A DNA stretch of 64,000 nucleotides. Origin: Flaccisagitta enflata (Eukaryota; Chaetognatha; Sagittoidea; Aphragmophora). The DNA is taken from contig OZ231127.1 in assembly GCA_965153355.1 (NCBI GenBank), positions 27,156,001 through 27,220,000 of the forward strand. The letters run 5' to 3'. Within the stretch, counting starts at the first letter, position 1, and each line of letters starts with the position of its first letter. Both the position numbers and the translations under genes were made by a program. Positions 48,030 to 59,060 of this stretch are shown in pieces. The notes under the pieces are model-generated. The model was given only the letters and a program-made list of their open reading frames with translations, was not told where the DNA came from and searched no databases.

Positions 48030-49736
48030 CTTATAAAGAGTCTGCTTGTCCATCCATCTCCCCCTTCCCCCAACTCCCCCTTCCCCCCAATAATGCACTT
48101 ATCTAGCTCACTATGCAATGACAGTCAGGACGCATCCTTGCCTAGTTGGGTTTGTTGTTCACTTAGGAGAGAAGATAAATTTGTTATCAATTTTTAGCTG
48201 GCATTGTCTTTGAAAAGCCTGCTATTTGCGCATTACATGTCTATTACCCAGAGTGCTGCTACTTCTTTCAATGCATGTATTTATGTTTATTAAAAAACAT
48301 TGTGCATGGTGACCACTATTTTTTTTCTCAAGATCAGATATTGCAGTTATTAAAGCACATTGTAAGTGTGAAAATTTCTGCTGCATGATATTCAGAATCT
48401 GCGTGTTAATGATAGCAGCTCTAGACCGTTAGCGCTGTACAGAACTAGGCTGGATATTTTAGTCAAGATGGTGTGCCTGGCTTCAAATTTATTCTCAGAT
48501 CTATCGCAGGCGCTATCAGACTTATCCCAATCTCTATCTAGCTAATTGTAGATGATCATGATAATGAATCAATGAAATGAACAAGTTGATGTGATGTTCG
48601 AGGGTTCATTGAAGGCCTATGAAGACTGATTAAAGTGCTAAAAAAGTTGAATTGAGAGCTAAGAGGGCTGAATGTAAGCCCTGTGAAGGATACTGGTTAA
48701 AAATGATCAATATGCTGAATGAAGAGGATTGCTTGAGATATAAAATTCCTGGTTTGAGGTCTGGTTGATATATCCCATGGGCAGTTTTGGCGCTTAAGGG
48801 AGCAAACTCAGGACAACAGCAGAACAGCTGTCTTCTAAAAAACCTAGCCGATGAGTGAAAAGATTGTTAGGCCATAGGATGACTTGAGGCTGGAGAAAGT
48901 TTAATTGAGGCAGTGTCTCTGAAGCTCATTTACCTCTCTTTGTCCTACCTCCATACTAGCCCTTTTTGGCCCGTTTTCCCAGGCCCTAAATCAGCTCTCT
49001 CAGATCACAAATTTGTCTTATCAAGGCCTGACATCAACCCTCTCAGGATCTAAACAGCCCTGTCAGGCTTCAAAGCAACTCACTGTTTTGTATCGGCTCT
49101 CATAGGCCTGTAGGACACAGGGGTCACTGCCAATGTATACAACCCAGCTTACAACTAATGTATTGTTTTGAGGATGCTGACACCCCCTCCACAAAAAAAG
49201 ATGGTTCAGGCGCATCATGAGGGGGACCATCCCCATCTTACAGGGCGAACAAGGTCCTATTGGCTCTGGAAGGCCCTGAAAGCTGATTTAGAGCTAGTTT
49301 GATTGCTTGAAAGGTAAATATTAGGCATTCGGGGGCTGAAGGCTCAATTGAGGTTAGAGATGAGGACAGAATTGAGGTCTGAGATGGAAATATTGATACA
49401 TTGAGGCTTGACAAGTCAGATTTTAGGTTTCAGAAAGTGGATTTTATCAAATTATAAGTTTGAGAGGACTGTGTGGCCTGATTTTGGACTTAAATGGGCT
49501 GATTCAGAGTTTGGAAGGGCCAGATTAGGGCCTGTGAGGCCTAGGGGCATATGTAGGTTTGTATGGGCGAATGTCTTAAAACTCACCCCTGTCTCCTACA
49601 GGACATCAGTCCCTTGGGGCCGCAGGCTTGTTTTCAACATTCTGCCCAAGAGAGTTGAGCCCTTGAGGGCTGATTGAGAGCTTATGCTAGTGAGCTGCTT
49701 TAAGGTCTAAGTGAGCAGATTTTGGGACTAATTTGG
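48030..49736. other. Intergenic region with diverged family A pieces
   Basis: Fragments such as CTGTAGGACACAGGGGTCAC (49107) and CTCCTACAGGACATCAGTCC (49590) with ATTTGAGGTCTG-type units suggest old family A copies. No gene recognised. Confidence 0.5.
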
Positions 49737-50469
49737 CTTTTGGGCAGCATCCCCAAAGGGGATGAAGTCGTGTAGAACACAGGGGAATCAGTCCATTTGT
49801 CCATCCATCCGTACATACGTCCATATGTACGTCCTTCCATCCAGCCCCCCGTGTCCCATCTTCAGGGCTATGTCTCCTTTGGGGCCGATTCTGACCCAAA
49901 TTCTGCCAAATTCAAGCGATATGGCCCAATTCCAGGCATAATGGGATTTTTTTTAATGGCCCTAATCCAAGCAAAATGGCCTCAACCTTGCTAGAAAACC
50001 TTAACTCTTGCCTGAGGTCCATCATTTTGGCCCCATAGTCATAACCCATGTTGTGGCCTCTGCTACCTAGACTCTGACCAGATTTTGGCCATTTTGCTTG
50101 GTTTTGGGCCATTATGCTTGGATTTGAGCCATTTTGCTTAAATTTGGTCCATATTGCTTGGATTTGGACTATATGGCGGAATTTGGGTCAGTATAGGCCC
50201 CAAAGTAGACAAAGCCCTGAGGAAGGGGCAGAGGGGGATGAACAGATGGGTCAGATGGATGGGCGGACAGATGGATGGACAGATTCCCCCTATGTTCTAC
50301 AGGACTTTGTCCCCTTTGAGGCCGCTGCTCAGTTGGTCCCCCTCAACTTAAATCACACACTACTCAAGCAGGGCACAGGTACTGCTGACCAGGGGCGTAT
50401 TTGATGGGGCGTCAGGGGCAGCAGCTGCTGCCCTTTTTGTTGGGGCACAAACCACATTGGGACACAAAT

Positions 50470-50529
<60 letters not shown>

Positions 50530-51142
50530 GAGAGAAAGAGATAAAGAGATAAAGAGATAAAGAGACAAAGAGAGAGAGACAGAGAATTGTTCGAAATGTT
50601 TCCAGCTATAATACAATGAGGTTTTATGAGATAGATCTAAAAAGCCTAGTCATCACCTTGGTCATTTATTTAGTTGTCTAGGTTCATGCCCTCGACCTTC
50701 TTCATCAACCAAATCAATCTGAATCATTTCTCATTTCCAAGTTTTCACCAAAAAATCAAAATTCCCTTTAAAATATCCAATGGAAAACAATTTTGCTTTA
50801 ACCCAAAGAGGCAAAAAGTACAATGCTCAAAATGTGACAAAATTTTTGACAATGACCTTACTTCACGTTATACGACAAAACATCATCCTTGAGCTTGTTT
50901 TTGCTTTTAATAGTAATCATTTTACACTGTAGTAAAGCAAAACTTCCTTTTATACAATAACACAATAGTTACATTAAAAAACAATACTAATTAGTGATAT
51001 CAATTGCATAATTAGCTACATAGGTGATAGAAAAATCATTAGGACACAAGACTTGTTGGGACACAGATTTTGGCTTGCTGCCCCAAAAATTTGGGCTCAA
51101 ATACGCCCCTGCTGCTGACCACTTACTGCCTTTGGGTTGCAT
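49737..51142. mobile_element. Family A element, copy 6, split by a nested hAT element
   Basis: The left end TTTTGGGCAGCATCCCCAAA and the right module CTACAGGACTTTGTCCCCTT with AGCAGGGCACAGGTACTGCT are visible. The tail resumes after the insertion as CACTTACTGCCTTTGGGTTG. Confidence 0.75.
50390..51111. mobile_element. 722-bp hAT-type element, 8-bp TSD, nested in family A
   Basis: The ends CAGGGGCGTATTTGA and TCAAATACGCCCCTG are inverted; CTGCTGAC is duplicated exactly at 50382-89 and 51112-19. It shares the internal layout of the 47.4-kb element (GGGACAC repeats near the ends, a GA tract at 50473-50580). A small frame near 50812-50892 reads VQCSKCDKIFDNDLTSRYTT then KHHP, like the end of a BED or C2H2 finger, perhaps a transposase relic. 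Confidence 0.92.
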
Positions 51143-51427
51143 TTAAGCTCTATCATGTTTAAGGGCTAACTTAAGTCGTGAGAGGGCTAATTGAAGGCTT
51201 GAGAGGGTCGATTTAAGGCCAAAGTGGGGGTGATTTAGCACAGGAAGGGCTACTTTGAAGTGTAAGAGTGCTGCAAGGGCTGATTTGATGTTTCAAGGGT
51301 TGATTTGAGGCTTGAGAGCCCTTAGAATGATGATTTGAGGCCTGAGAGGGCCAATTTTAGGCCTGAAAGATTTCACTTATGGCCTGAGAGAGCTGATTTG
51401 ATGTAATAGAAGGCAGATTCTCAGCGT

Positions 51428-52375
51428 GGGAATGGGCAATAAGTGGTAAGCAATACCAGTTGCCCTGTTTTGCGTGGTTGTTAATCGGAACAAGAGGAAG
51501 TAGGGCAGTGGCCCCAAAGGGGACAAAGTCCTGTAGCCCACAGGGGGACTTTTGTTCGTTCATCCATCCATCAGTCCTCCCAGGCCCTCTCAGGCCTGAA
51601 ATTGCCCTCTCAGGCCTGAAACCTGTCCTCTCAGGCCTGAAATCAGCCCTCTCAGGCCTTGAATCAGCCCTCTCAGGCCTTGAATCAGAGAAGGGAGATT
51701 TAAGGCCTGAAAGGACAGGTTTCAGGCCTGAGAGTGTAGATTTCAGGCCTGAGATACCCGTTGCCCCTATGTGAGTGTATGAGGGTGTGAGATAGTGAGA
51801 GGGGCAGCGGCCCCGAAGGAGCCGATGACCTATGCTGTTTTTATTTGAGCCTGGAGGCTGGAAACGGGGCCTTGAAGCTGAGATTTGAGCTTAGAGGCAG
51901 GGATTTGAGCCTATTGGATGAGATTTGAGCCTCGAGACTGGGATTTGAGCCTCAAGGTTGGAATTGGAGCCTCAAGGCTGAGATTTGGCCTTGAGGCTGG
52001 GAATTTGGGCCTGAGGCTGGGATTTGGGCCTTGAGGCTGGGATTTGGGTCTTGAGGCTGAAAGCGGGGGGGGGGGGGTACAAAGGAGAAGGAGGAGAAGA
52101 AGGAGGAGAAATTTGCCCTGTGCGAAAGCATAGGTCATCGGCCCCTTCGGGGCCGCTGCCCAAAAGGACAGGTTTCAGGCCTGAGAGTGTAGATTTCAGG
52201 CCTGAGAGGGCAGATTCAAGGCTTGAGAGGGCAGATTTCAGGGCTGAGAGGGCAGATTTCAGGCCTGAGTGGGCCTGGGGGTACTAATGAACAAAGGCAC
52301 CACAAATGGACTGACAAACAAAAGTCTCCCTGTGTTCTACAGGACTTAGTCCCCTTTAGGGCCGCTGCCCATAAA
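51428..52375. mobile_element. Family A element, copy 7, with copy 8 nested in it
   Basis: The head GGGCAATAAGTGGTAAGCAA ... GTTGCCCTGTTTTG and GTAGGGCAGTGGCCCCAAAG opens it; CTCAGGCCTGAAATCAGCC units follow. The right end is GTTCTACAGGACTTAGTCCC and GGGCCGCTGCCCATAAA. Confidence 0.8.
51754..52163. mobile_element. Family A element, copy 8 (nested)
   Basis: The head ATACCCGTTGCCCCTATGTG, GAGGGGCAGCGGCCCCGAAG and GGAGCCGATGACCTATGC opens it. The core is GAGCCTCAAGGCTGGGATTT units and the right end CATCGGCCCCTTCGGGGCCG CTGCCCAAAA. About 43 bp (GGACAGGTTTCAGGCCTGAG ...) occurs on both sides. Confidence 0.82.
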
Positions 52376-52912
52376 CTGGTTGCCCAAGGGCAATATGTGA
52401 TCAGCAATTCCTGATGCCCTGCTTTACATTGTTAAGTGGAGTGAGAGGAAGCAGGGCAGCACTAAAGGGGACAAAGTCCTGTAGAAAACAGGGGGAATTT
52501 CTTGTGTCCTTCCATCTGTCCTTTCTAATAGGACGGATTTGGGGCCTAGGAAGGCTGATGATGGCTAATGGGAGCCTGTGAGGGCTGATTTGAGGCCTGA
52601 GAAGGTAGATCTGAGGCCTAAGAAAGCAGATTTGAGGCCTGAGAACTCTAGTGAGGCCTAAAGAGTCCATAGGGGGCTGATTTGAGGCCTGGGATTACAT
52701 GGTCTTAAATGGAAGATATCAGGATTGGAAGAGCAGATCTTAGGCCTGAGAGGAGAGACTTCAGACGTGGGAGGGCAGATTTTAAGCCTGAGAAGGCATA
52801 TTTTAGGCCTGAGAGGCTTGACTGGGGGGACAAATGGATAGACAGATGGAAGAATGGGCAAATGAAAGTTCTTTAAGAATTTGTTCCCATTGGGGCCGCT
52901 ACCCAAAAAAGA
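52376..52912. mobile_element. Family A element, copy 9
   Basis: The head GGTTGCCCAAGGGCAATATG ... GATGCCCTGCTTTAC is followed by AGCAGGGCAGCACTAAAGGG; GGCCTGAGAAGGTAGATCTG units follow. The right end GTTCCCATTGGGGCCGCTAC CCAAAAA is worn. Confidence 0.78.
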
Positions 52913-53212
52913 ATGTTGTATGATTATGAAGACTTTTAAGAGAAATAAACGCAAAAATTTAAACACTAATGTAATTTAGATATTTGACCAAATGGCCTAT
53001 GAAGGAGCCCGCCAATTTAAACTCTACCCCTAGAAATAGAAGGATCTTAGAAACATACTCGTTTAGAAGCTGCGGCCGCGATTGCACCTGACCTTCTCGC
53101 TTAACACTTGACTACCATTGGTGTGAAAGCGTACACAGATCATAACAGATTATCCAGACAGACTATACTGTTCATGTAGTTTCATTGAGAATATCATTAA
53201 TATTTTAAACAT

Positions 53213-54352
53213 AATGGTCAGCATGAGTCAGTTATACAAAAAGGCTATTTTATCATATATATATAGATATTTAGGAGAAATGATTATATTAGGAGAATCT
53301 AAACAGCGATAGGAATTGAATCAACTTAATACTACATTATTAACCAACAATTAAAGTGTGATTGGAACCGACTTACTATCAACTGCAATATGCAAATGAT
53401 ATTCTTGCATTTCTCATCAGTGAATTGTTATTGGCAATCCTCGTGGGTCCAATTTGCATAATGCAGTTCCTATCATCAAGGGTAAGAAAGAGAATTTTCT
53501 TCATGTACTAAACATGTTTTGTGTAAATTGTTTATAATATCTTGACATAAACTTATGATAAGTCAATGGCCGGTCACCAGGGGGAGGGAGGAAGAGAGTT
53601 AGCTGCATGTAAACAAATGTGTTTGGAAATTCTCCTTAGTACATCGCTAGACCCTGCAATTTCCTTTAATGTTTCTTCCACTTCATTCTATGACAGGATA
53701 ATCTAGCAACATGGCTTACCTGAACAGTATCAACATCAACAGCCGCAGTGATCATGACAACCAACCCTTGCTGAAATAGAAAGTTTGTGGGTGTTTAGGT
53801 GCATCAAGTTCTTTTGCTGGATATTGTACCTCCATGACCCCAACTTACACAAATATTGACTTCATCTGAATTGATCTTCTATTTCCAGAATGGTCTGTAG
53901 ACTTTTCTTTTAGAATATAATCAACCTTACAAACTTAATGGTCAGCATGAGTTTGGATGTACAAAAAAGCAATTTTATCAACAATATTGATATTGCATAC
54001 AAATGGTATTTTTACAAGAATCTAAACAACATTAGGAATTGAATGAGCATGCTACCATCGATATCAACCAACAATCTAAGTCAAAACAAAATCAACCAAT
54101 TGCTTACTGCAGTATGCAAATGAAATTCTCATCTGTGAGTGATTATTGGCCTCTTGGGTCCTATTTGCATAATGCAGTTCCTATCATAAAGGGTAAGAAA
54201 AAAATTTTCTTCTTACAGAAGAGAATATTTTGTGTAACTTGTTTTAAAAAAGCTTGACATATACTTTGGTTAAATTAATGGCCAATTACCAAGGGTAGGG
54301 AGGAAGAACAATAGATGAATGTACACAAATGTTTGGAAGTTCTTCTATTACA
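53213..54352. repeat. Direct repeat of about 430 bp, spacing about 725 bp
   Basis: Segments 53213-53645 and 53938-54352 share AATGGTCAGCATGAGT, CAGTATGCAAATGAAATTCT-like blocks, ATTTGCATAATGCAGTTCCT and AGGGTAAGAAA in order, clearly diverged. No coding frame. Confidence 0.8.
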
Positions 54353-54514
54353 CCTTTGGATATTACACCTTTGAGACCACCAGCATTAATTGTATCCACA
54401 TATCCTCTCCATTCTCCCCCACTGGTCCTTACGCTCACTTTATTTACCCAACATTCTGACAAGTGACAACATCGCCATTGTGAATGATTAACAGTAACAA
54501 ATGCAACAACAACA

Positions 54515-54522
54515 ATACCAAT

Positions 54523-54554
<32 letters not shown>

Positions 54555-54606
54555 CTTTAACAACGAGAATAATGGCAACAACAACAACAACAACAACAAC
54601 ATCATC

Positions 54607-54677
<71 letters not shown>

Positions 54678-54680
54678 AAA
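54515..54680. repeat. (AAC)n microsatellite
   Basis: About 50 units with TCATCAACA and AATGGCAAC interruptions. On the minus strand it is a (GTT)n tail following a tRNA-like sequence. Confidence 0.95.
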
Positions 54681-54699
54681 TGGACTCCCCTCCCCCCTC

Positions 54700-54785
54700 C
54701 ATTCATATCGCAGCCTGGAATAGAACTCGCAACCATTGTCATCAGAGTCGAGGGTCTTGAGGACACGCCACTGCGGCAATGTGTA
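54700..54785 (-). ncRNA. tRNA-like SINE head (degenerate)
   Basis: On the minus strand: GCCGCAGTGGCGTGTCCTCA, AGACCCTCGACTCTGATGAC, AATGGTTGCGAGTTCTATTC and C. The first part resembles an A box and GCGAGTTCTATTCC a B box; the T stem does not pair, so it is not a working tRNA. It runs into (GTT)n as SINE tails can. Confidence 0.45.
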
Positions 54786-55225
54786 TCTTCACGATATCTT
54801 GTGTATCAAATAATGCAAAAGGGGGAAAAACCAAGGTTTTGCGATGGAGGCAAGACCCTGGTTTGCTCCCTTGTTAATGCGAATCCACCCTGTGTTGAGC
54901 TTATTTATCAAACAAAAATCGATTTCTACGCTCATAAGTTCCACATTTTCATAAACATGCATTGCATAGGTTGGTTAGGCGTAAATCCCTCCTCGTTGTC
55001 AAAGTGAAATATCGCCGTTTCACTGTTTTGGCAAATCTTGAGAAATGCCTTTCAAATTTTGGCGTGACAATAAAAATGATATTTCTGCGGAAAGATGAAA
55101 GCTTGGCTGGCTGTCCGATCATTTGATGGATGATTGTGTCTAAATAGGGAGAAAGAGGATAGGCAAAGAAAAGGGGGGGGGGTAATAGAGAAAAATGAAA
55201 GTAAAGGGAGAATTTCAAAGAAGAA

Positions 55226-55773
55226 CAGTAGATCTCGTCTAGACTTGAGATAACGGGGGCAAGCATTGTAGAAAAACAAATGAAGCTGGGGGAGTTATAT
55301 TTTTAATATAGACTAATAAAGGTATGCTTTATTGCCTATGATAGCTGGTTGCCATGGAAACGCATTTCTATGTATTTACGCTAAAATATCAATATTTTGA
55401 GAAATTTTTTTAGGGAACATTTTTTAAAATCAAATTTTACACTTTCCCACAGTATGCTGTCGCTTGTTTAGCGTTGCTAGGGGTTGTCACACATGGATAC
55501 GCTCCTAGCAACGGCCAAACAAGCGACATTCTTACAGAACATACTTTGGGAAAGTTGTAGCAAATTTGATTTTAAGCAATGTTCCCTAAAAAAATCTCTC
55601 AAAATATTGATATTTTAGCGAGAATACATAGAAATGTGTTTCCATGGCAACCAGCTATCATGGGGAATTAAGCATCCTTTGATTAGTCTATGATCCAAAT
55701 ATCACTCCCCTGCCTTTATTCGTCTTTCTACAATGCTTGCCCCCGTTATCTCAAGTCTAGACGAGATCTACTG
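55226..55773. mobile_element. 548-bp fold-back element private to duplication copy 2
   Basis: The ends CAGTAGATCTCGTCTAGACT and AGTCTAGACGAGATCTACTG are inverted, with arms continuing for most of the element. Copy 1 (about 29340) has the empty site AAAGAAGAAGGCAAGATG; here AA lies on both sides. Confidence 0.9.
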
Positions 55774-55780
55774 AAGGCAA

Positions 55781-55843
<63 letters not shown>

Positions 55844-55993
55844 TAGAGACAATTTGTTATTTAGTTACTAACGATACAAGCACACAATGTATGTGTGTAT
55901 TGTTTGTAACACACACACAGAAACCATCACACTATCACACCAACAAACCACACCGGTGAAAAACAGATGGACTAGGTGGATGAGCCTGAGGTA

Positions 55994-56715
55994 CAGTACG
56001 ATAGGAGCAATGACGACCTTGACTGGAGGATAGATTTTAGGTACCTTAATTTCATTTGTATCATGAAATATTTGAGATCTAGGCTAAATAAAGGTTGCTT
56101 TATTGAGTGGAAGTGTTTGCGTCTCTCAAACTTCAACTTGCGACTTGACCTCATCAAAACTTCATTTTTCAAAGTTTTGAAAAAAAAATCAACTCAATTG
56201 GTCCATTTTTACAGGTTTTATGGCCGTTTTAAGTTTTGCCTAAAAATTAATTTGCATAATTTTTGTTTATTAAACATAGCCGTAAAACCTGTAAAAATAA
56301 TCCGATTGAGCTGATTTTTTTTCAAAACTAAATAAAATTTTTCATCTGATCCAATGAAATTAGTTAGAAAATAAAGTTCAGTTGGATCCCGCTCCAACGG
56401 ATTTCAAGGGACCAACACATTTTATCTGTAAAAGACGGAATTCTGTAATAGCAAATATTGAAAATAAAAAGAAATGGGTTAAAGGGACCAAGAATTAATG
56501 TCTGTTAAGGACGGAAATCCGTTAAAAGCGGGTCCGTTGGAGCGGGGTTCAACTGCAAGGTCAAGTCACAAGTTGAGATTTAAGAGACGCAAATGCATTC
56601 ATTCAATAGAGCACCCTTTAATTAGCCTAGATCTAAAATATTTCACGATACAAATAAAATTAGGATTCCTATAATCTATCCTCCAGTCTAGGTCGTCATT
56701 GCTCCCATCGGACTG
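55994..56715. mobile_element. 722-bp TIR element private to copy 2, TA duplication
   Basis: The ends CAGTACGATAGGAGCAATGA and TCATTGCTCCCATCGGACTG are inverted, arms about 160-170 bp. Copy 1 reads CTGAGGTATAAGCCGTTG without interruption near 29575, so TA is duplicated here. It carries the nested MITE at 56379-56555. No transposase. Confidence 0.92.
56379..56555. mobile_element. 177-bp MITE, nested
   Basis: CAGTTGGATCCCGCTCCAAC to GTTGGAGCGGGGTTCAACTG, same length and ends as 1302-1478. Flanking TA is not intact on either side. Confidence 0.82.
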
Positions 56716-56792
56716 TATAAGCCGTTGCCTAAATCTTCATTCAAATTTTCTCTCATCATGCCAACATTGCCAACAGTGTTTAGGACTTTTTA

Positions 56793-56970
56793 GTGTCGTG
56801 CTACGCGACCCTACACCCCGCTTTGTCCGTCCGTCGGTGCGTCCGTCTGTCAGTACGTCAAACTTTTCTTTTTTTTTGTGGTCCTTGGCCTCACTGCCCA
56901 AGTGACCTCAAATATGGCCCCTGCCCACCCGCACGCGACTGGAGTAGCCGTGTATCCGGCCTTGTTCCCA
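56793..56970 (-). mobile_element. Family B element, partner of 29963-30160
   Basis: Same position and orientation in copy 2, with a shortened middle (the CTCCTGCC block is missing after CACTGCCC). Confidence 0.88.
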
Positions 56971-57749
56971 TGCAAAACCACCATTTGTGACTACGCTGCT
57001 TCCCTTTTCGTTCCTAATCTGCTTGTCATTCCATTCCCGTTTTCTAATGAGCTCTCGTAAAAATTTCCATTTTCCTAAATTTCCGCGATTTTTTTTTTTT
57101 TTGGCAACGGGAATTTAAAAGACTTTCTTATTTCCTTCGCGGTAGTTTTCGGCTTTTCAAAGAAATTTGCGAATTGCGCTGCCGATCTAGAAGGTGGGGT
57201 GCCGTCGCCAAATATACACGGGCTTTTACACGGCGCGCCAATTCAGGACAAAACGACAAGTAAATGACACAGAAAAATTAATGATCAGCATCATCGGCAA
57301 TTCGTCAGGAATGATACGAACGACGCCAATAATGTCATATATCGTCTTTCCATAACAAATGTCCTTGCCATTATTTCCCCCGACATTGATTACCGTTTTT
57401 TTTTTCTCAAAAACCCTCATTCATTTTAAATCTGTTTATTGCGCCATCGTTGTTTCAAACCATTCAAATCATAGCGCTAGATTTTTCGCACTTTTATGAT
57501 ACTAAGCAACTAGCTGTGAAGTGCAATGTGATGGAATTGGAACAATTTTTGACAAATCTGGCAATTCGTTCTTCGTCAAACCCTCCACACCACTTCTGGC
57601 AGTTCTGCTTAGCTTTGAACATTTCCTCTATGTACCTTCAGCAACCCTCCCCCCCATATTTCCCCCACGCCCGTACTAACAAACATGCTACCCCCGGCCC
57701 CCTCATTCTGCTAGACCAACTTCCGCTCTTTCTCTACGTCGTGGGTGTT

Positions 57750-57885
57750 TTTCTTCATCTTCCCTCACTTCCTCTTCCATCATCTTCCCTCACTTCCTCT
57801 ACTTCCTCTTTCTTCATCTTCCCTCATCTTCCCTCACTTCCTCTCCTTCCTATTTCCTCATCTTCCCTCACTTCCTCTACTTGCT
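57750..57885. repeat. 34-bp minisatellite, about five units
   Basis: Short allele of the array at 30925-31850. Confidence 0.93.
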
Positions 57886-58557
57886 CGTGACTTCGTCCTC
57901 GGGGTTCCTCGCATTTGCCTCTAAATCGATCTAAACGAGGTTTGACCTTCTCGGCCTCGGCTTTATTGGGATTGTAAAAACCCGTCGCAACGAATAAACA
58001 AGTGACGCTCAAATGGCCCAACGGCCTTCTAGAATCGAGATTCTCCTTGTGTTTTTTTCTTTCTTCTCTATCTCATGTCTATCGCACTTGTCTGTCTTTT
58101 TGTCTGTCTCTGTCTGCGTCTAGATATTTCTTCATGCAGTACTCTCGCTGTCACTTTTGGTCGCAAGCTCTTTTCGAGGTGACTTCGCACGGATCAATGA
58201 ACTGGCTGTAGATCCTGATCAGGCTGATCATAGGTCGGGCTGCGATAAAAGCTCGGACGTCGACCAAAACGAGTGAAAGAAAGAAGGACATCCCAAAAAA
58301 TAGATCGCGAGAAGCAAAGCACGGACGCGCTAATCAAGAGAGGTGATACTAATAGTCAATTCGCGGGAAGCGATAAACTGACGAGCTGATTGCGGGAAGT
58401 AAAAACAGCCTTTTATGAATTGTAAAGAAAGCCTGCCTTTTCCTGATAGACTCCCAGCAGCCAAACCGAATCCAAGTTTCTCTTCAGAGCTGAGTGTCAA
58501 CCTGGCCTAGCCCTAATAGAATATTTTCACAAAAGTTTTGAAATAATTCATTATGTA

Positions 58558-59060
58558 CATTCAGGTGTGTCAAATACGGGTGATGACTGAGTTTGAGACC
58601 ATAACACTGACTCAAGATGGGGCTGTTGATTTTAAAACTATCACCATTTTCCTTTTTCCAAAATTTCATCGGCAACCGTTTTTTTTTTTCGCGATCGAAA
58701 TTTAATGCAATGTCTGCACTCTTGTTCGCCAAGAAACAAATTGATTAACCAAAAAAGACCATCTTACTGTTTCATTGATTTTGGTATGATTAATCAAGAC
58801 ACTTTTCCGTGAAGCTTTAAAGAGGAAAGCAGCATTTAAAAGTAATTGGAACGCCCACTATAACAAGGCGAAGGATGAAAAGTAGATAACATGATTACAA
58901 CATTATGCAAATTAGGGTCAAAACAGGGTTTTGAAAAAAACGAAAGATGACAGAAATTTGAAAAAAGAACAACGGTGAAGGCATCAAAATGGGTAACCCC
59001 ATAATGTCCTAGCGTTATAATCTCAGGGATTAATGTTTTGCATATTGACACACCCGAATG
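58558..59060. mobile_element. 503-bp TIR element private to copy 2
   Basis: The ends CATTCAGGTGTGTCAAATA and TATTGACACACCCGAATG are inverted and flanked by TA. Copy 1 near 32545 reads ATTATGTATATAATTATAG without it. Confidence 0.85.

Noticed and set aside
54700-54785. Functional tRNA gene
   Set aside because: The T stem does not pair and there is no clean acceptor stem; at best a SINE head.
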